Assembly (NCBI GenBank): GCA_027257055.1 | Contig: JAPVLO010000073.1 | Span: forward strand, 5,446,501 to 5,510,500 | Length of the DNA stretch: 64,000 nucleotides | Direction of reading: 5' to 3' | DNA from: Cephalopachus bancanus | Lineage: Eukaryota > Chordata > Mammalia > Primates > Tarsiidae | Notes under the pieces: model-generated | Databases searched by the model: none | The model's input: the letters and a program-made list of their open reading frames with translations, nothing else | What the model was told of the DNA's origin: nothing | Part shown: piece by piece, positions 48,981 through 59,737 of the stretch | Numbering within the stretch: position 1 is the stretch's first letter | Layout of the letters: each line of letters opens with the position of its first letter | Position numbers and translations under genes: made by a program

Positions 48981-50689
48981 CTTTTTTTTTTTATTTTACA
49001 GTTTTATTTTATTATTTTTAACTTTTAAATTTTTTATTTTAAAATTGTGGGGTGGGTACACAAATATTCAGGGTTAAGTATACAAATATTCTTTGTGCAG
49101 GTACCCTTGTTGATGAGATGTGCCCCCCTCTTCCCCAGGCAGATTTCCACTACTATCAATCCCACCTTCCCACCTGCCCCACCCTGCCACAGTTTCCCAC
49201 TACTGTCAATCCTTTTCTTATAGTATTGCAAGAGTTGTTCAAGGTCCACTTATGAGTGAGAATATGTGATACTCAGTTATTTGTTTCTGTGAAAGATCAC
49301 TCAGTTTATAGACTCTAATTCCATCCAGGTTGCTGCAAATTTCATAATTTTGTTCTTCTTATAGCTGCATAATATTCCATTGTGTATATGTACCACTATT
49401 TTTAATCCAGTCCTGTTTTGATGGGCAGCATGGTTGGTTCCATGTTCTTGCTATTGTGAACAATGCTGCAATAAATATACATGTGCAGGTATCTTTTTTA
49501 TAGAGTGATTTTGAGTTCTTCTGGGTATATTCCCAGTAGGGGGATTGCAGAGTCACATGGAAGGTTGATTTTTAGAACTTTTAGGAATTGCCACACTGTT
49601 TTCCACAGAGGCTGTACTAGTTTACACTCTCACCAACAGTGTAGAAGTGTTGCCTTTTTGCCACATCCTCTCCAGCATCTGTTGCTTTTTGAGTTATTGA
49701 TGATGGCCATTCTGACTGGAGTTAGGTGGTATCTCAGTGTAGTTTTAATTTGCATGTCCTTGATGACTAGTGAGGCTGAACATTTTTTCATGTATCTGTT
49801 GGCTGCTCGTATGTCTTCTTTTGAGAAGTGCCTATTCATATCTTTTGCCCACTTTGTAATGAGGCTGTTTGTTTATTTTTTTCTTTTCTGCATGTTTGAG
49901 TTCCTTGTAGATCCTAGCTGTTAGACCTTTGTCAGACAGAGTTGGCAAATATTTTTCCCCCAGTCTGTGGACTGTCTTCCTGCTCTCTTAGTAGTTTCTT
50001 TGGCTTTGCAGAAGCTCATCAGTTTGAAGACTTGTCTATCACTTGTCTATCTTATTTTGTATGGCATGGGCACTTAGGGTTTTGATAGGGAATTAGTTGC
50101 CAGTTCTAATTTCCATAGAGTGTCTCCTGCATTTTCTAAGGTTCTTATAGTTTGAGGTTTTACATTTAGGTCTGATCCATTTAGAGTTGATTTTTGTGTA
50201 TAGGGATAGGTAGGGGTCCTGTTTCAATCTTCTGCATGTGGTCAGCCAGTTTTCCCAGCACTATTTGCTGAATAGGTTCTCGTCTCCCCAGTGGTTGGTG
50301 GTGGAGACTTTGTTGAAGATGAGTTGGTTGCAAAATTGAGGTTTTGTTTCTGGAATCTCAATTCTATTCCATTGGTCTATATGCCTGTCCTTGTACCAAT
50401 ACCAGGCCTTTTTGATTATTGTAGCTTTATAATAAAGTTTAAAGTCTGGGAGTGTGATTTCTCCTGTTTTTTTTTTTTTTTTTTTTTGCTGAGGATTGTT
50501 TTGGTGATTCATGGTCATTTATGTTTCCATATGAATTCCTGTATTGTCATTTCCCCATCTGAGAAGAATGCTGCTGGTAATTTAATGGGTATTTCATTAA
50601 ACCTGTAGACTTCCTTGGGTAGGATGGATTCTTAATGTTGATTCTTCTAATCCAAGAGCATGGAATATTTTTCCATTTGTTTGTGTCAA
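48981..50689 (-). mobile_element. LINE-1, minus strand: 3' UTR and ORF2 C-terminal part
   Basis: The reversed poly(A) (T-run from 48982) is followed by the 3' UTR (49044-49215) and by ORF2 sequence read leftward. The best piece is 50261-50518 (minus), with '[18 protein letters not shown]', the conserved C-terminal region of L1 ORF2. Several frameshifts are present. It ends abruptly at about 50689, within a sequence that recurs at 51060. Confidence 0.9.
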
Positions 50690-51058
50690 TTTATAAATCT
50701 ATTTCTAAGGGATTATATGCTTCAGTATTAAAGGGATGGATCCAAAAGTTTTAGTAGGAAAAATATATATACAATTTGTTCATGTAAAATAGTTCACTGC
50801 AACCTCAAATTACAAATGGTTTGTTCCAAAAGCAGGATACTTGGAGCTCAGAAGTTAATGTTATATATGGAATTTATTTTTTTGGATGGCCATTTTTTTT
50901 AAAACCACAATGTATTTGTAGGAGAGTTTGGTACTTGTCAGCATAAGTAAGAGTGGTGAAGAAAAGAGTAAAGATAGATGACATAGAAGTCAAACTTTGT
51001 AGCCAGACAGGGTGGCTCACACCTGTAATCCCAGCTCTTTAGAAGGCATAGGATAGAG
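50690..51058. other. Foreign segment inside the minus-strand L1, with Alu 5' scrap
   Basis: About 370 bases that are not L1. The right end (51003-51040) reads 'cagggtggctcacacctgta', the first part of an Alu left arm, without the rest. The left part is AT-rich and unassigned. The L1 restarts at about 51059 after a short overlap with the left fragment. Confidence 0.65.
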
Positions 51059-52019
51059 GACAATGTTGATTCTTCCAATCCATGAGCATGGAATATTTTT
51101 CCACTTGTTTGTGTCATCTTTGATTTCCTTGAGCAGTGTTTTGTAGTTTTCATTGTAAAGGTCTTTCACATCTCTGGTTAGGAGGATGCCAAGGTATATC
51201 ATTATTTTTGTGACTATTGTGAATGAAATTGTGCTTTTTACTTGGGTTTCTGTTTGTTTATTATTGGTGTATGGAAATGCAATTGTCTTTTGCACATTTA
51301 TTTTATAACCTGAGACTTTGCCAAAGTTCTTTATCAGTGCAAGGAAGTTTTTGACAGATTCTCTTGGGTTTTCAAGGTATAGAATCATGTCATATGCAAA
51401 GAAAGATAACTTGACTTCCTCTTTTCTTATTTGAATACCCCTGATCGCCTTCTTTTCTCTGATTGCTCTAGCTAGGACACCCAAACTATGTTGAACAGGA
51501 GGGATGAGAGTGGGCATCCTTGTCTTGTTCCAGTTTTCAGGGGAAATGGTTCCAATTTCTATCTGTTTAGCAGTATTCTGGCTGTGGGTTTCTCATAGAT
51601 GGCTCTTACTATCTTGAGGTATGTTCCATCTATGCCTAGATGTTTGAGAGTTTTTATCAAGAAGAGGTGCTGGATTTTATCAAAAGCTTTGTCTGCATCT
51701 AATGATGTAATCATGTGGTTTTCATTTTTATATTTGTTGATGTATTTAATTATCTTCATGGTCTTATGAATGTTGAACCAGCCTTGCATCATGGGAATGA
51801 AGCCTACATGGTTGTGGTGGATGACTTTTGAAATGTGTTGTCGAATCCGGTTTGCTAGGATCTTGTTGAGAATTTTAGCATCTACATTTATCAAGAATAT
51901 TGGGCTGTGGTTCTCTTTCTTTGTTGGGTCTTTACCTGGCTTGGGTATCAATGTGATGTTAGCTTCATAAAATGATTTGGGGAGAATTCCATCTTTCTCA
52001 ATCACCTAGATTACTTTTA
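51059..52019 (-). mobile_element. LINE-1, minus strand: ORF2 reverse-transcriptase part
   Basis: Frames 51017-51517 and 51559-52005 (minus) give L1 reverse transcriptase: '[18 protein letters not shown]', '[11 protein letters not shown]', then '[14 protein letters not shown]', then '[10 protein letters not shown]'. The catalytic motif, FADD in human L1, reads FAYD, so one aspartate is lost. A frameshift near 51,540 separates the two frames, so the copy is dead. Upstream sequence ends at about 52019, where the proviral LTR begins. Confidence 0.92.
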
Positions 52020-52038
52020 AAATAGCTAATAAAATAAT

Positions 52039-52563
52039 TGCAATAACTTGCTTGACATAAGTAACTCCGTTTTGTTGAAATCCTCCAGCTTAGCTGCCTG
52101 CCTAAACTAAAAATGACTCCCCAATGTATACATGTAATTACTATAATGTTCCCATGACTACAGACCCCCAGCTTTGTTTCCCTGAGCTGTTCACACTGAC
52201 CAACCATGTGGACCATTTGCAGTACTCCCTAGCTACAAGTTCCGTGTAATTGTATGCTTTGTTAACTGAAATTATATGCTGTGCCAAGAAATTGCTAAGA
52301 AATTACTACTTACAAAATTTCCCCCTGCCACATCCCTATAGTTTGTTCTTATATTTTGTTTCTTTTGTTTTTAGTTCCTTGTTCCCTCACCCCCTAGCTA
52401 CGTAGCCAACTTGCAGATTTTACCTATGTAAGCTTTTTGCTGATTATATTATGCATCAAGAGCTTCTTGGCAAGAGCCTTCTCTTAACTGCATGCTAAAT
52501 AAAGGACTCATAATTTGAACTTGGTGTGCTGGCATTTCTTCTTCTCACAATCTGGTCATAACA
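52039..52563 (+). mobile_element. Probable 5' LTR of the gammaretrovirus-like provirus
   Basis: It begins 'tgcaataacttgc' (start uncertain), has AATAAA at 52498-52503, and ends in 'ggtcataaca' immediately before a primer-binding-site-like sequence. At about 525 bases it has a typical gammaretroviral LTR length. The right edge is well placed by the PBS; the left edge is only inferred, as the L1 text stops near 52019. No second LTR is in the window for comparison. Confidence 0.6.
52498..52503 (+). terminator. LTR polyadenylation signal AATAAA
   Basis: Canonical AATAAA about 60 bases before the LTR end, where the R/U5 border is expected. Confidence 0.6.
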
Positions 52564-52565
52564 TT

Positions 52566-52583
52566 TGGACACCCCAGCAAGAT
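52566..52583 (+). promoter_or_regulatory. Retroviral primer-binding site, glutamine-tRNA-like
   Basis: 'tggacaccccagcaagat' starts with TGG two bases after the LTR end. It resembles the glutamine-tRNA type of primer site used by some gammaretroviruses (my recall: 15 of 18 matches to one rodent variant). The tRNA identity is an inference; that this is the PBS is firmer because of its position. Confidence 0.5.
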
Positions 52584-53007
52584 CACCAGCACAAACTGCC
52601 ATCTCACTCCAACCCTCCCCAACTGGGAGGAGAGGTGTAGGGGAGGTGCCTCCTGAGATTCTCAGGCCCCTTAACCTCTCACCTGGCTCTGAGGGGGTTG
52701 GAATGACTGCTGGCAGCTACTGCCTCAAAAGAACCTGAGTCTGTCTACAATCTCCTAGCAGGTAAGAATTTATTTTTTGGTTTTCTGTTTAATTGCTTAT
52801 GACCATGGTTTCTGTTTCTGTTTCCGGATGAGGTATTTACAATCTGACGAGGGAGCCCTTTGGACACTATTCACTGAGCCAAGATGTTGGCTGAATAGAG
52901 TCCCCTTTTTTCTGAACTGAGGTGTTACAGGGAACCATAACTTTACTGTTTTGATCTGGATATTTTGTCTGTCTGTTTGTTTTTGTGCCATTTGTTCATT
53001 GTGCTTC
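52584..53007 (+). other. Proviral leader between PBS and gag
   Basis: About 420 bases without a gene, where the packaging signal of a gammaretrovirus would lie. Includes the GC-richer 52600-52700. 'ctagcaggtaagaat' near 52754-52768 is a plausible splice-donor-like sequence (CAGGTAAG). Confidence 0.45.
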
Positions 53008-54683
53008 ATGGGTTCCCAGAATTTGAAATCTGTCAGTCCTCTAGACTGTATGTCAAAAAATTTCTCTATTGCATTTGCTGAGGACTACAGTGTCTGCCTC
53101 TCAAAAGGCAGACTCCAAACCCTCTGCAAAATAGGCCGGCTGGCCTTTGATGTTGGGTGACTTTCTACAGGGTCTGTGGATGTTAAGGTTACTGAATCTG
53201 GAAGGTCATTACAGGGAGTCCTTGCTAGCCAGACCAGTTCCCCTATATTGACCAATGGCTAAGTTTGGTCCAAAACCCACCACTTTGGCTGAAGGCATGT
53301 TCTCTTGAAACCACCAGTCGAGTCCTGGTCTCCACATCTCTTAGCTGACCAAGGTGTGCCAATCCTCATGTTATGGACCCTCATCCACCTAAGCCACCTG
53401 TTCATGATTTAAAAATTTCATTGTGCCCGTCACCTGTAACCCTTGCTTTTTATGAATTTTATCCTGTTCCCCAACCCCTCACTGAAGTTCCTCTTGAGGA
53501 TTCAGTTAGCTCTAACCCTCCACCTTACAATTCTCTCCCTTTTTTTGTCTACTTCTACTTCCACCACCTCTCCTTGTTCACAGCTGTTGACAGCTCCAGC
53601 TACAACTGCAGCTGTCTCTAGTTCCACCCCCATCTGTCCTCTCTGCCATTGGCCACCCATCTTCAGTCTCAGACTGATCTAGCATCTTTCCTTCCCCTCC
53701 AGGAAGCTCCTCCTCCACAGGGGGCAGATTGGACCGAGCAGTTGTTTCTGGTGTATACCCCTTATTCGGTGTCTGATTTGTATAACTGGAAATATCAGAA
53801 CCCGATGTTCTTGGATAAGCCACAGGCTTTGATGTCCTTAATAGAATCTGTTATGCACACACATCGCCCCACTTGGGACAATTGTCAGCAACTCCTTGTA
53901 ACTGTGTTTACTGAAGAAAATCAGGAATGTATTAGGGCTAAAGCTAGGAAGTCTATTCTAGACTCCACTGGAGGCACCCGGGAGGAGAGTAAAGAAATGT
54001 TAAAAGAGGTTTACCCCTCTTGCCCTGACTGGGACCCCAACACTGCAGCAGGGTCCAAGGCACCAAATACCTATCACCAGGCTCTATTAGCAGGTTTGAA
54101 GAAGGCAGCTCCAAAACCTATCAATCTTTCTAAAACTACTGAGATTCTCCAGGGACTCGAGGAATCTCCAGGAGTGTTCCTCCAGTGTCTCCGAGTGGTG
54201 TTGCAGACTTATACCCCTTTTGATCCCTCAGCTCCTGAGAATGTTCAAACTATTAATTTGGCATTTGTGACTCAGGCAGCTCCAGACATCTGAAAAAAGT
54301 TGCAAAAGCTGGAAGGCTTTGCAAGAATAAATATTTCTCAGCTGATTGAGGTAGCTCAAAAAGTTTTTAACAATTGAGATGCTGAGAAACAAAAGCAGTC
54401 AGTACAGGCAGCTTACAGAGCTGCAAAAATACAAGCCAAAATCCTGGTAACATCCCTCCAGGCCCCAGGAGCTGATTCTAAGCCTCCTTGTCAAAAGTTG
54501 GATAACCCAAAAGGTCCAAAGGGACAGAAACTTGGACGCATTTGGTTGGCAAAGAACCAGTGTCCTTATTGCAAGGAACTAGGACATTAAGTCAAAGACT
54601 GTCCCTACCACCCGCAACAAGAGGACCCTAAGTCACTTCTGGTCCTTCCTTCTGCTGGAGAGGCTGGAAATGATTCATACTGA
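53008..54683 (+). pseudogene. Gammaretrovirus-like gag (MA, p12-like, CA, NC), broken
   Basis: Structural polyprotein of a class I endogenous retrovirus. The start ATG at 53008 is followed by Gly, as needed for myristoylation. The matrix part (to about 53160) fits the family, but TGA at 53158-53160 stands where a Trp is usual. The frame shifts before the p12-like part, which contains a PPPY late-domain motif (near 53520). After TAG at 53619-53621 the capsid frame is open from 53649 to 54293. It holds the 'SDLYNWK' stretch and the major-homology-type segment 'LEESPGVFLQCLR', then ends at TGA. The nucleocapsid carries one Cys-His box CX2CX4HX4C (54561-54602), but a TAA falls right after its His. 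The last stop, TGA 54681-54683, may be the original gag terminator. Confidence 0.88.
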
Positions 54684-55040
54684 AGGGGCCAGGTCTCTTT
54701 TTCCTTAGGCCCCCAAGAGCCCATGGTAGCCACCAGTATCAGGGGCCACCCAGTTCAACTCTTAGTGGACACTGGGGCAGAGCATTCAGTCCTAAAACCA
54801 CCATTGGGACCTATGTCTAAAAAGCAAATTTTGGTATAAGGGGCAAAAGGGGCAGTTACTAATTGCAAGTTCACTTACAACCAGACCGTTGATTTGGGAC
54901 AAAAATGAGTCACCCATTTGTTTCTAATAGCTTTAGATTGCCTATTTCCTCTTATGGGTTGAGACTTACTTTGAAAGTTAAGAACCACCATTGTACTTTC
55001 ACCTGACAAAAACTGAAATGTTTATTCCTACTGCCTATCA
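54684..55040 (+). pseudogene. Retroviral protease, degraded
   Basis: Continues in the same frame as gag after the TGA at 54681. The active-site motif 'LLVDTGAEHSV' lies near 54759-54791, with the catalytic Asp at 54768. Several stops follow (for example near 54838 and 54907). Gag and pro in one frame separated by a stop is the gammaretroviral arrangement. Confidence 0.8.
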
Positions 55041-56180
55041 GATACTCTTGACTGTTCTGCTCTCTGAAGAATAGCTTTTAACTTCTTCTAAGCTCCCTAC
55101 TGAAAATATTCCATCAAGTTTGCTTCTACAATTACAGCAGGGGTTTCCTTCAGTCTGGGCAGAGACCATCCGACTAGGATTTGCAAAACATCTTCCAACA
55201 GTTGTGGCAAGTCTATTGGCATCAGCTACTGCTGTTCATGTTCATCAATACCCTATAAGTTAGCAGGCTTGAAAAGGAATTTCTCCTCACATCAAAAGAC
55301 TCTTAGCAGCTAATATTTTAACACCATGTAAGTCAGTATGAAACACTCCCTTCCTGCCAGTTCAAAAACCAGGAACTTCTTATTATCGACAAGTTCAGGA
55401 CTTAGGTGAGGTCAATTAGTGGGTTGAAACTATCCATCAAACTGTTCCTAACCCATAACTCTGCTCAGTTTGCTTCCTCCTCAACATCAGGTATATACTA
55501 TACTGGATTTAAAGGATGTCTTCTTTTCTATCCCTTTGTCCCCTATCAGTCAACCCATCTTTGCTTTTGAATGGACAGATCCAGATTCAAGGGACACCAG
55601 TCAGCTGACTTGGAACCAACTACTAAAAGGTTTCAAGAACTCCCCAACTCTTTTCAGAGAGAACTTGAAACAGAATTTGTCAGGATTCCATGACCCACAT
55701 GCTGAATGTACTTAACTCCAGTGTGTAGATGACCTCTTACTTGTGGCTGCAGACCTGGACACTTGTTTACAAGGTACTAAGGCTCTGTTACAGTTCCTCC
55801 AAGACTTGGGCTATCGTGTGTCAGTGAAAAAGGCACAGCTTTGCTCAACTGAAGTCTCCTACCTGGGATACTGTCTAAAGAAGGGTAAACGAGCCCTGAC
55901 TTCAACCTGGAAAAAAGCCTTTCTTCAGATTCCCATGCCAACCACAAAGAAACAGGTACAGGAAATCCTGCAGGTGGCAGGATATTGCCAATTGTGGATC
56001 CCAGGATTTTCTGAAATCACCAAGCCCCTGTACACAGCCATGGCAGGAGATCAGCTCCTAAACTGGACTGCTACTGAGGAACAGGCATTCCAGCAGTTAA
56101 AAATGGCTCTGACCCAAGCCCCAGCTCTAGTACTCCCAGATGTTACCAAGCCTTTCCACTTGTTCATTCACAAACACTGA
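55041..56180 (+). pseudogene. Retroviral reverse transcriptase (pol), degraded
   Basis: Fingers and palm: 'YTILDLKDVFFSIPL' (near 55488-55532), then 'FAFEWTDPDS' and 'QLTWNQLLKGFKNSPTLF', open over 55470-55712. TAA at 55713 is followed by the catalytic motif, which reads CVDD (55722-55733) instead of YVDD. From 55743 to 56180 the thumb/connection region is open ('VSYLGYCLKKGKR', 'AGYCQLWIPGFSEI', 'LVLPDVTKPFHLF'). The early part (55041-55469) has several stops. The changed catalytic Tyr and the stops make it inactive. Confidence 0.9.
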
Positions 56181-57226
56181 GGAATTGCAAAGGGGGTCCT
56201 TACTCAGATCTTAGGTCCCTGGAGAAAACCAATGACTTACTTGTCAAAAAGATTGGACCCAGAAGCCTCCAGGTGGCTCTCTTGTCTCCAGGCCATTGTG
56301 ATCATGGCCATGCTAGTTAAGGAACCAGTTAAATTAACTTTTGGCCAAAACTTGGCTTTGACTGTACCTCATGCTGTTGAAACTTTGCTCCAAGGAGCCT
56401 CTGGCCACTGGATGTCAAACACTCATATCACCCAATATCAGAGTCTTTTGCTTGACCAACCAAGACTAAGTTTCTCTCCTACTCAATGCCTCAATCCGGC
56501 CACTCTGTTGCCTGATGACAATCCGGAAATGCCAGTGCATGATTGTGAAGATGTATTCAACATCTCTCAGGCCAACTGGCCTAATCTTCAGGACACTTCC
56601 TAAGCCAGGCTGATGCTGACCTATTTACAGAAGGTAGCAGCCTAGTAATAGAGGGAGTCCACAAGGCTGGTGCAGCTGTAATCATGACTCATGATGTAAT
56701 CTGGTCACAGGCACTGCCTCAAGGTACCTCAGTTCAGAAGGCTGAGGTAATTGCTTTAACTCAGGCCCTGCACTGGGGAACAAGAACACGAGTAAACATC
56801 TTCACCAACAGCTGGTATGTTTTTGCCACACTTCATGTGCATGCCATGATCTATAAGGAATGAGGTCTTCTTACCACAGCAGGTAAGACTATAAAAAGTA
56901 AGGAAGAAATCTTAGCCCTCTTAGAGGCTATATGGCTCCCTAAAGAGGTAGCTATCATTCATTGCAAGGGACACCAGAAGTCTGACACTCCAGAAGCAAC
57001 TGGGAACTGCCTGGTGGATCAGGCAGCTCGAAAGGCAGCAGAACTCCCAGTTGAACCCCTAACTATCTTGCTAACTAAAACTTTTCCAGCTCCTCTCCCA
57101 AAACAGCCTAACTATACCCAAGAAGAGGAACAGGTAGATCTAGCAGGGGCCCATCAAAATTCCACTGAATGGTGGGTAAAAGACTTTAAAATTATCTTAC
57201 TTGAAGCCCTCAGACACACCTTGTAA
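56181..57226 (+). pseudogene. Retroviral RNase H domain (pol), degraded
   Basis: A frameshift near 56600 moves the reading frame. The first catalytic motif reads 'FTEGSS' where FTDGSS is usual (Asp to Glu). A later 'TNSWYVFA' stands for the usual TDSRY-type motif (Asp to Asn). The 'IIHCKGHQK' segment near 56955 is kept. One in-frame stop lies near 56862. The 57014-57226 frame is the tail and linker to integrase. With two acidic residues replaced it should lack activity. Confidence 0.85.
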
Positions 57227-58442
57227 AACAACTACATTCTACTACTCACCTAGGAGGTACTAAATTGACTGAGCTGTTAAACCATTTTTATCACATCAAT
57301 TACTTGAAAAGCATTGCTGCAACAGTAGCTGCCATGTGCCTTGCCTGTGCCCAAGTCAATGTAAAACAAAGGCCCAAACTTTTGAATGGCATCAGGGTCC
57401 AAGGATTAAGTCCTGGAAAAAAATGGGAAATAGACTTCACTAAAATAAACCTCCTCAAGCAGGATATAGCTATCTACTGGGATTTATTGATACTTTCTCT
57501 GGATGGGTAGAGGCCTTTGCCACTAAAAATGAAACTGCACTTACGGTTACAAGGTTTCTATTAAATGAAATTATTCCTAGGTTTGGGCTCCCCTCTATTG
57601 GCTCAGATAATGGTCCTGCCATTACCTTGTCCATAGTACAGCTGGTTAGGAAAGCACTAAACATTAATTGGAAACTATATTGTGCCTATCAACCATAATG
57701 TTCTGGACAGGTAGAACACATGAACCAAATTCTAAAATCTTACTTTAAGCAAATTAATAGTAAAGACCGGTGGAAAATGGGTAAACATTTTCCTTTAGCT
57801 CTTCCCTGAGCCTGATGCACCACATAGAAAGCTGGCTTTACTCCATATGAAATTATGTTTGGAAGACCCCCTCTTCTGTTGCCCCAGCTGCGAGCTTCCA
57901 TCCTAGAAGAAATAACTAAACAATCTCTGTTAAAATATCTCTAGTCCCTCCAGTAGGTACAGGCTGCTGTCTACTCTGGTGTTCATGCTGTTTTGCCCAT
58001 TCTGTCTTCTATGCCTTGTCACCCATTCCAGCCCAGAGACCTGGTTTTCATCAAAATGTTCCAGAAAGAGGGTCTAACTCCTGCCTGGAAAGGACCTTTT
58101 ATCATCATCATTACCACCCCAACAGCACTCAAGGTTGATGGGGTACTGGCCTGGATTCATCACATTACTGAGTCAAGAGAGCCAAAGAAACACACACTCG
58201 TTCCATCAACTATGCTGAGGCAGCCAGGGACCCTAAATATCCACTCCCTTTTCCAACAAAGAAGAACAACCACCATTCAGCCAACTGGACTGCAATTGAA
58301 AACTCCAAAAACCCTCTTAAAATCACCTTTCAACATACATCTGAACCATAAGATTCCAATAGACTGGTTACTAATTTCTTTAAATGCATTGTACTCAATC
58401 TTTGACTCTGGTTTTTGTTATCCCACTTGCTCTGGTCTTTGA
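57227..58442 (+). pseudogene. Retroviral integrase (pol), degraded
   Basis: The N-terminal His/Cys zinc region has HFYHI and CLACAQ (57285-57360). The core starts with '[10 protein letters not shown]' (first Asp at 57433-57435). A frameshift near 57470 follows, then '[17 protein letters not shown]', 'GSDNGPA' (Asp at 57606) and Glu at 57714. The second Asp and Glu are 36 codons apart, the DD35E spacing. Stops lie near 57696, 57808 and 57941. The C-terminal region 57993-58442 contains the GPF-type motif 'WKGPFIIIITTPTALKVDG' typical of gammaretroviral integrase. All three catalytic residues survive but in different frames. Confidence 0.9.
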
Positions 58443-58569
58443 TATAGGTCTCTTAACTGTAGCCACTGCAGATTGAAAATGTGGTGAAAAGTCTCTGTTA
58501 ATTCATTTTTTTAATCTTTCATGCCCAGGGTGCAGTATTGCCTTATTATGCTTACAATAAGTTTAACTG
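58443..58569 (+). other. Provirus remainder before the LINE-1 insertion (env start not identified)
   Basis: Just over 100 bases where env would begin. No envelope motif is recognisable in it. The LINE-1 5' end interrupts the provirus at about 58570, so any env and 3' LTR must lie beyond the window. Confidence 0.5.
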
Positions 58570-58880
58570 GGCTCCCGCGCCCGCCCGGCGCTCCCGCTGC
58601 CCGCCCGGCGCTCTGGGACGGGTAGTTCATCACAACCCGGCCCGAGGAGATCCACACCAAACCCCTTCAAGGAAGATCTGCTGGGATTGCTGCCATCTCT
58701 CCTGTGTCTGAGATTGTCCTGCCCACCTGCGTGGGGCTTCTGTTGCCTGCTCGGAGGCAGGCAGCCATCTTGTTCCTGTCTGGCCCCACCCCCTCTGGGG
58801 CGAGCAGATGAGATAACACCACCTGCTGGCAATTCAAGGTAACAACACCGAAACGGGAGAAACAAGCTTGATAAAGACAT
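58563..58880 (-). other. Antisense open frame in the LINE-1 5' UTR (ORF0-like position)
   Basis: A 105-codon minus-strand frame begins at ATG 58878-58880 and ends with a stop supplied by the provirus just outside the L1 5' boundary. Its product would be Arg/Gly/Pro-rich with no known domain. Human L1 has an unrelated short antisense ORF (ORF0) in its 5' UTR. This one is in a comparable position but could simply reflect CpG-rich DNA with few stop codons. Confidence 0.35.
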
Positions 58881-59737
58881 AGACCAAACTTCAGAACCGA
58901 GGTTGATCAGAACTGCCTTTCACAGCTGATCAGGGGAACTGACCCTAACTGCAAACTAATTTACCAGCTTGAAAAGAAAACTAGAAATCAGACCTGAAAG
59001 GACACTGGACTTAAATGAAATGTCTCAGAGTGTGCTTCATTGATTCTATTAGTTTAATGACTTAATTTTATTCCTACTGTATTGTTCCCCCCCCTTTTTT
59101 TCTCTTTTCCTTTTCTTTCTTTTTCTTCTGTCTGTAAACCATGTCTTTGTATAGAGGAACAGCACACTAATAAGGTGGTTGGATAGCTGGTATGTTAGCA
59201 TCACTATATGTTTTATTTTTGTTTGTATGAGAGTTGGTTCGACTGTAGCTGTGGTCTATCATTTTTATCTGTTTCAGTTTAGGCCTCTCTCTCTATTTGT
59301 TGGCACACTAGTTAGTTTCCTCCCTTACTCCTCTATCTCTCCACTCCCCTCTTCAACCCACTATCTGCTCCATTCTCTCCCCTCTGCTAACCACATTTTA
59401 TTTCAGGGAGTAAACCTACAGCCCCACTGCACGGACAGATTCCAGGGCAGTGTAAAGTGGGTTCCACATTATCCAAACACCTGTCAGCGACTACCAGGAC
59501 CTGCAGACAGATTTTGAATCACAGCTCTCCCCTTAAATACATCTCAAACCTGCAAAAAAGGACTACCTGCAACCTACAGTGCAACTTCAGAATTGAACAA
59601 AGTAAGAGGACATACATAAAGAATGGGAGATTGAACAAACAGAAGTAAAACCAATCTCTTTACCCCTGAATAACAAAATTAAAGAAGATGGTGACGTGGA
59701 GGGAAGGAAGAAGTAGGGAGGTGGAAAAACCGCACAA
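58570..59737 (+). promoter_or_regulatory. LINE-1 5' UTR / internal promoter
   Basis: Abrupt GC-rich, CpG-rich start (58570-58630) containing a 15-base unit 'gcccgcccggcgctc' twice, 20 bases apart (58579 and 58599). A YY1-type motif GCCATCTTG lies near 58767-58775. Further on are pyrimidine-rich tracts (59087-59140 and 59280-59400) before ORF1 at 59738. YY1-type motifs and CpG density are usual for L1 promoters; the rest of the sequence does not resemble the human L1 5' UTR. Confidence 0.75.

Noticed and set aside
49481..49924. 147-codon plus-strand frame
   Set aside because: It is the antisense shadow of LINE-1 ORF2 C-terminal sequence on the minus strand.
53578..53823. 81-codon minus-strand frame opposite gag
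   Set aside because: Shadow of gag; no domain and no promoter.
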